From an uncultured Rhizobiaceae group bacterium (GTDB lineage: Bacteria > Pseudomonadota > Alphaproteobacteria > Rhizobiales > Rhizobiaceae), in NCBI GenBank assembly GCA_937930845.1, contig CALHBJ010000002.1:181269-245268 (forward strand): 64,000 nt of DNA. Direction: 5' to 3'. Positions 59,401-64,000 of this stretch are shown piece after piece. The translations under genes and the position numbers were made by a program. Numbering within the stretch: the first letter of the stretch is position 1; each line of letters opens with the position of its first letter. Below the pieces are notes generated by a model. The model had not been told where the DNA came from. It saw only the letters and a program-made list of their open reading frames with translations, and made no database searches.

Positions 59401-62400
59401 CTGCTTCTTGGGTGCCGACGAAAAACCGAAGCAGGGTGAGCGTGTGCCCGTGCGGGTCTCGAAGAGCGATGATCGTCTCGTCCTCATCGGCACCGACGAC
59501 AATGGCAAGCTCCTGTTGGGACTGATTGGTGAAGAGGCGACAGTTGTCAGCGGCCCGCAAATGGATGACGACCTGCGCGACGCTTTCGTCGCACGCCTGT
59601 TGCGGATCAGGGGGAGCATCGAAAAGCCGACCCTTGCCTCTATTGATGATAAGTCCAAGACGCTGCTCTCCTGGCAGGATAGCGGCAAAAGCCGTTTCGT
59701 TGTTGGCACCATGCGAGAGGGCCGCGCGTGCATCTCGGGCATCATCACGCTTTCTGCCGACCCGCAAAACGGGGAGACAAAGCGGGTGGCGCAGATTGCC
59801 AGGCTGTTGCTTGGAAAGGAGAATGAACTATGTTCCGCCGGTGCGGACGCTACCATCACCCCGATCTGGAGCGAGGATGGCGAAACGCTCAACGACTATG
59901 TGATCAAGCAACAGGCCAGCCTGATGCCGCCAGCCGATGCGCCGCAGCCCGTGCGCGGCAAGGCGGGCCTGCCCGTCTGGCGCGCCAGCACGCATAGCGC
60001 GGCGGATAAGGCGCAGCCGATGATAAGGCACGACGCCAAAAAAGGCGGATGGAGCGTGCGGCTTCCTCAAGATCTGAGTAATGATCAAGCCATCAAGAGT
60101 GCGCTAGTTCACGCGATCAGCCAGTTGGGCCCATCGCGGGGTGAAAAACTGAGCGTCTCGACCGTCGGGATGACCGAGGAGGGCAAAGGTGCGACCTACG
60201 CGATTGTGCGAGAGGAAGGCGGGCCAACCTATGTGCAACTGGTCACGGGTGAAAAGAAGGCCCTCCGCTTTACCGTCACGGCGCAACCCGACATGTCAGA
60301 TACCAAGCGCCGGAGTTTTCGCAAGGCCGTTGCCAACCTTGGCTCGGCACTGCGCAAGAAGAACCCCGATATCAGCAGACCGGTCCTGAACATCCATCTG
60401 CAAAGCGAACATAAAGACGATGAGGGCCGTTATTGGATTGCCAGCACCCTGCAGGGACACGTGCTTCACAAGCCACCCGGTGCCGGTATCGCCTTTGCCC
60501 CTCTGGGCGATCTGCCCGGCGACCTGAAAGACGACATGCGCGCCGCACTGCTCACCCATCTGCTGGCATCACCCGAAGCGTTTTTCGCAACGTCGATCGA
60601 ACGATCGATCTGGCTGCGTGCGAACCCTTCTGATTACCCGGACACGCCTAACAGTTCGACGCAATGGACCATGTTTCGCGGTCATGACGCGGGCACTGTC
60701 GAAAAGCGCACCATCGTCACTCGCGTGGCACCGGAAGATATCGACCAGACGGCCCTGAACCATCATGTCCAGAACGCATCGCTCTGGTATGGCGAGGTGA
60801 CTGTCGGCGCGGTGGGGGCGGCGTTTGTTGCACGGCTGGATGGGCACGATGGCAACGACTGCCTCGCACTTTCGGAACCGAAGGTTGGCGGGCAAGGGAG
60901 CTTCCGGACCTGGCTCCGCGCAAGCGCCTGCGTGCACGAACCCGCCCTATGGAACCTGCTGGAGACTGCAACGATCACCGACGCGGATGGCGTGCTGGGC
61001 GGCGTTGGACAGCGCGTGTGGCTGCGGCAGGGTGACACCATGATGCAGCTCGCAACGGAACAGCATCAAGGGCGAATTCGCCTTCTCAAAAGCGGCAACG
61101 ATCCCCTGGATGACGATAGCCTGAACGCAGCGATCAGCACGCTTGTTGGACAGGTGGAACCTGCCAGCCTGTCCTCCGAAAAACAGCTAGTCGCCCGGTT
61201 CCGCAGCGGCATGTTCAATCTGCTCGTGTCCACAACAGGCGCGCGCCAACTGAACGAGGCTGCACCGCCAGCCATCACATTCAAAGACTCTTCCGATATC
61301 GAAACAATCTGGGCGAACCTGAGCCAATACGGTTTGCCAATGGCACACCTGATCGACGCTATTTTCGACGCAAACCAAAACAAACCCGTCCGTCTTGGCG
61401 TGACCAAGACACCTGCACACCGCCTTTATTCCGAAGATGACCAAGCGGGCGATGCGACGCCCTATCGGCTGATAGGGATCGGAGAGGGCGAACAAGAGAT
61501 CATCCATCTGACTGCCATGGGCGCGTTCACACCGGAGATGCTTGCCAGTTCCATCGAGGAAGGTTCGTGGATCGGATATGCCAACGATAAGCGGCAGGTA
61601 CTCGCCGCCTTCGATACAAATGATGCGCTCACCACATTGACCACAAAGCCAAATGATGCCAGCGAACCTAAGACCGTTAAGCGCCTCAGAGACACACCGC
61701 AGCGCGGCGCATTCGCCAGCTTTGCCATGCCATTGGCCGGGCTGGATAATGATGCGCAGAACATTCATCTGGTCACCACGACGACTATGTCCGCATGGCT
61801 GTGCTGGACGCAGGGTGATGCACAACGCCTGATGTCGATTGAAACGGATGCGAAACCCGTCGCGCTGCATGGCCAAGCCACGTGTGACAATGCTGCCGAA
61901 GCCGACCTGTCGGGCACCCTTGTCGCCATTGCCACACTTGCTCCTCCAGCCAAAGAGTCCGCCACAGTCGCTGTACAAAGTGCCGGTCACATCGCATGGC
62001 ATCGTGTGAAAGATGACGCGCAAGAAGCCGTGAATTGGGCCCTGCTGGCACCGGGTGCAATGGACACAAAGTGCCGCTCAAACCAGAGCGAAAACCCGTC
62101 CCCGCGCATGATTGCCCTTATGATGGATCAGGTCATAGTCGACAATGACATGCACTGCGCACGCTCCAGCGATGACGATAGCGGCGCGGCCATCATCATC
62201 GCGGACCCGAATGACAATCAGCTTGCTGGTGTCTTTCACGCTCGCACGCCGCACTGCACCATTGTCGCGGACCCGCTGGACAGAGAGCCAGTCAAACTTG
62301 CCGCTGATGCGGGAAATGCAGACATTACTGACCTGCTGGCGCTGTCCGCAGAAGCGTGCGGGGACGGGGCAACGCCGGAGCATAAAGTGACAGGCAAGTG

Positions 62401-63295
62401 GGTGCGTCACGGCGCTACGCTATTCACCGTTTTCGACGACATGATGCGCGCTTTGAAACCGACAGAACCTGTGAGGCTGGACGTGGAAATCAAGGGAGCG
62501 CCCCGCTCCGTCAGCACGGTGGCCAAGTGGCTCGGAAAGGCGGCATGGCCCGAAACATCACTGACGCTTCTGAAGCAGAATGGCCACCCGGTGCTGAAAC
62601 GTACCGATGTGCCCGAGGCGAGCTGGTTGCATCTGCTGGCTCATCCTGGGCGCTGCCCAGCGTACAGCATCAATGCTGGTTTGCCGACGTCGGTAGCGGC
62701 ACGCGCGCTCATATTTCAGAATGAAACCGCTGGAAACGGGCCCAGCTGCGCTTCCGAGGTCCACGCATCATTTGCCGGTTTTGCGCCTGCCACGCCGCCG
62801 CATACATTCACGCTCACCGTCAAGAGCGGCAGTCCGTTCGACTGCATCAGTCCATCCCTGCTTGCAGGGCCAGACTCTGCGCCCTGCATCGGTGAAGCGA
62901 CACTTGACAAGCAACCCCTCACGCCCAACGAGGCCGTTTCTTGGCTGCTGGCTCTCCTCGACGACAGCCAACCCCAACGTCGAACCCGCGCGCAGGCCTT
63001 GCTGGACACTCCTAAGGATGCATGGTCAAAACGGGACGACGCGTTTCACTTCGCGGTCGGCTGGCGCGATCGTGTCATCATCGCGATGATTGGCGATACG
63101 TGCCGTCAGGGAAGCAGGTATGACCTCAAGAATGCTGTTGAAACCACCGCAACGTCCAACGAAGTGGTGTCGGCACTCGCCGCGTTACAAAGCATGAATG
63201 GCCGGGACCGCTTCCTGCATCTCGTCAGCAATATCGGGCAAGACCCACGTGCTCGCATCGTCGCCAGACTGAGGCCGTGCGGCCCCGCGACCTGA
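50456..63295 (+). CDS. Giant exported protein (about 4,279 residues), fourth gene of the motor-like operon
   Basis: I prefer the ATG at 50456, which has GGGAG 5 bases upstream; an in-frame ATG at 50444 is the alternative. A signal peptide ends 'PVSVAA|QE' (about residue 32), so it is exported. Residues ~35-550 are mainly helical. Residues ~550-1870 are beta-rich with alternating hydrophobic strands, amphipathic helices and scattered Cys pairs, loosely like AsmA/TamB-type envelope proteins. An acidic Gly/Asp/Glu linker spans ~1876-1935. Residues ~1936-4279 are repeated beta-rich units, many followed by a helix with a (P)xDDxLxxAxxxL pattern (for example near 3035, 3355 and 3550). No membrane segment follows the signal peptide, and no catalytic motif is recognised. 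It is probably driven or anchored by the three upstream proteins. Confidence 0.8.
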   Translation: MGHNSMIAGSARAAWIALGLFLVAWLPVSVAAQEKLATPSPADPKGYSLAEVTQGLIRVQDLLGLGASNGGAGSAEVQALLDAICAVADNASARAYAGAGNEVKSSQHCAIVEDLGTLRKQIKNWEKRYRHFGETAKAGVKIHKRKLEELVASQIEKAAPLAATGEDRKEDAAAWWQSQGLISLQLLDRIGREHIRLKRRTGRAVRNEALKHVHARLLVVLQRPSVATWLSILDPDIAADLRSEDPATGLDAAARVSQWVQTEVSKDIEAALNDEKAEDVLCETYEGECLFALAVVAELKHVLKNAPKAGKPELVGGVAPIARPFIDTLTGHLADRKVRFGTLAAFTKRLPTEGCELVPAKPLLLSDRKVTLASLKSAGNTFDAFIERCLETRIKAGKEAFKVVDDALAGEANPRKQLDAVCMLKDGPALPGGLTRQIANVCEQSKAIAKGAENATAAITKAVDAIEKATEEGRKAVLSGSLKDLIQAARNPATVIEEACAALGNFTTVLGMGDQCKAVASAIEKNAEGVKGKVDPADALEYLKTLKTGLTSFLPTINSLGRIGSRLDTCGKGLGLRTTFDEPHIEPQDDGTVRYSAEADIRLCAPPPKVCERGSTSPRSMGTTANPGLAGFKLSVVLPNLTNATAADAADKAFRDALFLQLEKVKLKYKKKPDTRSLLALGRMVLNALTPACEPQFSKALPTFLSNVKTKIADDALKVTLPFEFGDVTKELCVSLPLRGGKHAGADGTCLDISDPEAALKKLQDKFIAELKVKVLGEAVAQVKKLLPDADADLPVKMVLIDKGLDATISFDPADGEATQAGLFKYLSGNLHLRLPLEDDGKVGEVQVLERPKPNLRAFLNAHLGPFAKSSWLAIREIAPTDENKAGSQTGCGNAYGVDLSLKASAPLSGPLGRFCLVDGKLEHTPPSTGDVTLTAAGMRLSAQVDEGEDRLEVTARIETANPDSTAAQWGLDQFGGEITIFLSSNGSVMLPKDENTALYARLNRRSGAILPPGVTIETIAFGDEGLRVGVRTDVDKITDTALNALENAAPELRAALLTGKDAACSFQAVKMLTTLKVPDRDDSLCSDLKLRDELTLPVFGAVKWRCTLMTGNPKILKRCRVEAPAFDRLCNLDGGNSLTMTRKSSNEPVRAELRKFMSCVGDRLEEQLPASLRDLDVGFAANNSARNLTFKCSENSTDLRTCSVSSDVSLDLTNVVPEALRDEVDLIKGTVSLGLDGRLRSNINFKEVGEKLEATLESALRDGAAELADTAILQPLKAALERLEKLIGQTEWTTQIQIANEWKPVKNGLGEFVDALREDRSLRLPTGIRLQGPLELGTVKLEATVTAPYSRDGKLGEPTVTMKCAEAGCGDSLDDVAAKIAGTLADTISAANYPGGATARLETTGNLYDGDLNAELTVKLPFQIDGKKLLGTFPVTITCSVSLKGKAECSGGKSFEEQFYAVALQRLAALKGREVNLGIFAIKVTENPILENNALKLALEARLSFMGNGAKTLRGTASFDLKTGKVNGGVDVGKLTEELTEPLKDSLNELFGVADIIKITSIRLDADAGTTDGLNLPKGLIISSTAKVAGLFGVSIPDVKITKEGLRVKGPKELTLIVPPGLTIPVPPVAICPTGGTLGQERVVVYMAITLAECTTGSQLLALNGSLGITWKDTVLKAEGALTVLAFIRLAEAEAELNIGKQQFSSFIDVGGPIKDIISFRQEMYLQGSPLKAEMQSELQIFRVSINKQHVFILIDGDKSEITVMMKQDLFGFLKGHGAFEAKQGLRNPKLDVGGSARIGGWSLANLDIKATPRIARLKFKVLGTSLTAVIPGFAAINADTLRKMIENLLIPDLRNLDKALLSILKGRITINPMGGFGDGEGEGMDGGNDDGDGGDGADGEGDAPEAGADADENAPAQTQAQAEAQSAGEGAALNPLGRFSTSFEPKGTDGHDIWLMEGERKVERIAFAPASAATAPIFNKAPNGGKALVWGKGFYVHQAPSGKSQMVYTFSGTDTPATGYFDLAKVQGRANLKDGQFRAVGAALLGALSAVPRDWPALTSDKQIHDKDNPGQLRTGPLKVLQHGNLSMVDGKPMAIAQIASGRFLVVGTMNDAGNTGKCTQTPAQPGTKSRVRTVLLTLPEFDTTPPASAQPEESIPAWGDIAARARPILNALSACDGTFVAATSKVKDTLYLGANGYVSKSANGGPFTLVREPIEDDLKKPTPSFGAAMQAGATAAMKAAPVEAKPADPPLPPSDNDVPAGAIGGAQASDGNTYYTITGTGTCTLTRVTGRAINHKFDFPSSDAACVPAGTVAIVHMAGDWAVLLQRMGEEDTINLILLQPTGRSEKAISVTPWQRAYAFTEALFRRTPSGETARLAFNGIVHTSKALIAPTAESGTPPFLWTAPRLEAARLIDVTGTGTAKGGALSKILLKYLTDADVPGRRIQIIDKNLIAFDGQRVARLKDQTLTTVARLHGAADSFTDVQRKVLANAIGARDDKDVPTIHMLPEGAVNDGIAVVGTDRMGQFVWGVKDTEEKVRADVTNEEQEKAAEQYCLFIKNLGVDRLERTLAIDRNNKDTTDMRWTYWKFYNQTTRLTDGAGVETNFILFERDVRVLFSSIPLRWNRVCPGDEEPITPDGWNEKFYLNLTGQPLPSAGATPAEGTPTFKISTSNFIRFGPGTENQLANVTQRFLTALKTVDSEDSTMLAAVPERQELIVVELKDIKEKSERGVQAILTLPEAEAAFKNSVKIEGDSLPLNFLSRFTDTIPASGTVTGVSIDLDATSAWAARDDTGKMRIFIEGDTVRVIENAPDDMAKLKRLAAFVVASDAHTHNVLSAADGENGANAATPLIVLTTGSDLPTRLVQLGQQDAKNPYPYAELTGTFEALTDPEKRDDWRVQRLSSMVAKLTLGESSPIWDLLVHDTAMALSARPGRTEIIVNEGDTFTRTVLCGDALTQRDLNALATNGLGDFASSDKFAACFLGADEKPKQGERVPVRVSKSDDRLVLIGTDDNGKLLLGLIGEEATVVSGPQMDDDLRDAFVARLLRIRGSIEKPTLASIDDKSKTLLSWQDSGKSRFVVGTMREGRACISGIITLSADPQNGETKRVAQIARLLLGKENELCSAGADATITPIWSEDGETLNDYVIKQQASLMPPADAPQPVRGKAGLPVWRASTHSAADKAQPMIRHDAKKGGWSVRLPQDLSNDQAIKSALVHAISQLGPSRGEKLSVSTVGMTEEGKGATYAIVREEGGPTYVQLVTGEKKALRFTVTAQPDMSDTKRRSFRKAVANLGSALRKKNPDISRPVLNIHLQSEHKDDEGRYWIASTLQGHVLHKPPGAGIAFAPLGDLPGDLKDDMRAALLTHLLASPEAFFATSIERSIWLRANPSDYPDTPNSSTQWTMFRGHDAGTVEKRTIVTRVAPEDIDQTALNHHVQNASLWYGEVTVGAVGAAFVARLDGHDGNDCLALSEPKVGGQGSFRTWLRASACVHEPALWNLLETATITDADGVLGGVGQRVWLRQGDTMMQLATEQHQGRIRLLKSGNDPLDDDSLNAAISTLVGQVEPASLSSEKQLVARFRSGMFNLLVSTTGARQLNEAAPPAITFKDSSDIETIWANLSQYGLPMAHLIDAIFDANQNKPVRLGVTKTPAHRLYSEDDQAGDATPYRLIGIGEGEQEIIHLTAMGAFTPEMLASSIEEGSWIGYANDKRQVLAAFDTNDALTTLTTKPNDASEPKTVKRLRDTPQRGAFASFAMPLAGLDNDAQNIHLVTTTTMSAWLCWTQGDAQRLMSIETDAKPVALHGQATCDNAAEADLSGTLVAIATLAPPAKESATVAVQSAGHIAWHRVKDDAQEAVNWALLAPGAMDTKCRSNQSENPSPRMIALMMDQVIVDNDMHCARSSDDDSGAAIIIADPNDNQLAGVFHARTPHCTIVADPLDREPVKLAADAGNADITDLLALSAEACGDGATPEHKVTGKWVRHGATLFTVFDDMMRALKPTEPVRLDVEIKGAPRSVSTVAKWLGKAAWPETSLTLLKQNGHPVLKRTDVPEASWLHLLAHPGRCPAYSINAGLPTSVAARALIFQNETAGNGPSCASEVHASFAGFAPATPPHTFTLTVKSGSPFDCISPSLLAGPDSAPCIGEATLDKQPLTPNEAVSWLLALLDDSQPQRRTRAQALLDTPKDAWSKRDDAFHFAVGWRDRVIIAMIGDTCRQGSRYDLKNAVETTATSNEVVSALAALQSMNGRDRFLHLVSNIGQDPRARIVARLRPCGPAT
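58085..58410 (+). other. AT-rich in-frame segment inside the giant gene
   Basis: Codons ~2544-2651 of the giant gene are visibly AT-richer than the GC-rich sequence on both sides, and they encode a stretch rich in Asn, Thr, Tyr, Phe and Trp ('MRWTYWKFYNQTTRLTDG'). The frame is uninterrupted, which suggests a domain acquired by recombination. Confidence 0.55.
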
Positions 63296-63859
63296 CGCGC
63301 CTTGGTTCCAAACAAACGATCACAGAAAAGCCTTCGAAGGGCGATGTAGAGACGCAAGGACAATACTCTCAGATCTTGAACCGCACTGGTGTAACGCATG
63401 GACTTCTACACCGAGATCCAGTCGAGCTCGACCGACTTGAACCGACACGCCACATAGTGGCCAAGGGTTGTCAGTGATTGAAGCGTACGTACTGCTGGAT
63501 CTGAACCCAAGCCTAAGCCATCGTTACATGGTGGCTCAAATGAATCCTGACCTCATGTAGGGTGCCAAAGCACAGAGTAATTACAGCAAGTAAGATGGGC
63601 ATATTTCGAAACCTTTGAATATGGTGGAATAGAGGTCTCGCAATCTAATTCACATGCGAAGTCAGGCGCGCTGCCAAGATTGGTGCCAGATAAAAATGTA
63701 AGTTGGTCGAAGGCAGTCAACTTTTTGGGACAATATGGGGACAAAACGGTTTGGGACGGACTGAAACGGTGTGAAATTGAGTGTTGCGTCCTGAAACGGA
63801 ATGCAATAAAAACAAAGCCTTAGCGTTAAACGAAATCAGAAATTTCTCCCGATTTGGCG
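63296..63859. other. Right-end non-coding part of the island
   Basis: No supported gene is seen in these 564 bases. The first ~180 have short frames only. The GGGACA repeat array lies at 63725-63759, and CTGAAACGG occurs twice, 30 bp apart (63761 and 63791). Confidence 0.5.
63725..63759 (+). repeat. GGGACA repeats, candidate integrase arm sites (right end)
   Basis: GGGACA begins at 63727 and 63738 (11-bp period), with a variant GGGACG at 63753. The period equals that of the TTGGGACAAA pair at the left end, in the same orientation. Confidence 0.45.
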
Positions 63860-63904
63860 CTCCGAAGGCAGAGGTCACAGGTTCGAATCCTGTCGGGTGC
63901 ACCA
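63860..63904 (+). other. Right attachment site: 3' half of tRNA-Arg
   Basis: The 45 nt match the last 45 nt of tRNA-Arg(CCG) except for the two T-stem strands. The T arm here is ACAGG-TTCGAAT-CCTGT, versus GCGCG-TTCGAAT-CGCGC in the intact gene. Both are fully paired. The 5' half is missing. This is the expected remnant when an island replaces the 3' half of its target tRNA. Confidence 0.85.
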
Positions 63905-63905
63905 A

Positions 63906-64000
63906 TTGACCTGAGACCCATTTCTTCATCCAATTTTGGGTAGAATTCGTCGCCATCAAGGAGACGAATAAATGAGACAATCACGGTTCAGCGACGAGCA
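63906..64000 (+). mobile_element. Start of an IS3-family insertion sequence (cut by the window end)
   Basis: TGACCTGAGACCC just past the tRNA fragment looks like an IS3-type terminal repeat, and a transposase gene begins 66 bases later. The rest is outside the window. Confidence 0.55.
63972..64000 (+). CDS. IS3-family transposase orfA, first codons only
   Basis: ATG at 63972 with AAGGAGA upstream begins MRQSRFSDEQ, the usual opening of IS3-group orfA HTH proteins. Only nine complete codons are visible, so the call rests on that short match and the terminal-repeat-like sequence before it. Confidence 0.55.

Larger units (their letters stand above)
29218..63876. mobile_element. Genomic island inserted in tRNA-Arg(CCG)
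   Basis: The boundaries are the identical 17-bp core CTCCGAAGGCAGAGGTC at 29218-29234 (inside the intact tRNA) and 63860-63876. A tyrosine integrase lies at the left end. Inside are a relaxase, a restriction-modification operon, a Fic protein, an IS remnant and the giant-protein operon. The middle (about 39200-47800) is clearly more AT-rich than the backbone. The relaxase suggests it may be mobilisable; no conjugative pilus genes are present. Confidence 0.85.

Noticed and set aside
63717..63980. 87-codon minus-strand frame
   Set aside because: 'HPTGFEPVTSAFG' is the same kind of false translation, here of the partial tRNA; the frame also crosses the IS start.

Overview
The window reads as chromosome of an alphaproteobacterium, most likely a member of the Hyphomicrobiales (Rhizobiales). 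The main clues are the conserved order lnt - XRE regulator - metK - trmB followed by rimP - nusA - ylxR - infB - rbfA - truB, a BA14K-family secreted protein, and infC opening on an ATT codon. The taxon is inferred from gene order and protein style, not from a search.

Region 1 (1-29262) is ordinary backbone. The left edge holds a quorum-sensing block, all on the minus strand: luxR-type regulator, luxI-type synthase, then the N-terminal part of a family 2 glycosyltransferase. Three related CCCC-AAATTT-GGGG dyads lie in the luxR and luxI upstream regions. Next come infC, a GT4 glycosyltransferase, an alpha/beta hydrolase, a membrane-anchored TPR protein, a YiiX-like cysteine hydrolase, lepA, and an operon for nucleotide-sugar supply (UDP-glucuronate decarboxylase plus galE). 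After lnt and metK come ppa, a MATE exporter and a cytochrome P460, and then the nusA-infB translation/transcription operon. The backbone run ends at a complete tRNA-Arg(CCG).

Region 2 (about 29218-63876, roughly 34.7 kb) is a genomic island inserted in that tRNA gene. A tyrosine integrase lies just inside the left end. The right end carries a 45-nt second copy of the tRNA 3' half whose T-arm stem differs but is still fully paired. Repeats built on GGGACA, spaced 11 bp, occur inside both ends. The cargo is, in order: (a) a type I restriction-modification operon with two extra genes, a methylase-like/specificity-subunit fusion with an altered catalytic motif and a small GIY-YIG-like protein; (b) a MobA/MobL relaxase; (c) an AlpA-like regulator, an unknown gene and a GP88-family protein; (d) a Fic AMP-transferase-type protein; (e) an IS3 remnant; (f) two small exported proteins; (g) a four-gene operon at 47851-63295.

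That last operon is the most unusual item. It encodes a MotA/TolQ/ExbB-type proton-channel protein, two different short ExbD/MotB-like one-helix proteins that share an S-M-L-D motif at the start of the helix, and a secreted protein of about 4,280 residues. The genes are nearly contiguous or overlapping. I infer an ion-motive-force-driven inner-membrane motor that acts on a giant periplasmic or envelope-spanning protein. The restriction-modification neighbours suggest a defence or competition role, but nothing in the sequence proves it. An IS3-family element begins immediately after the right tRNA fragment and runs off the window.
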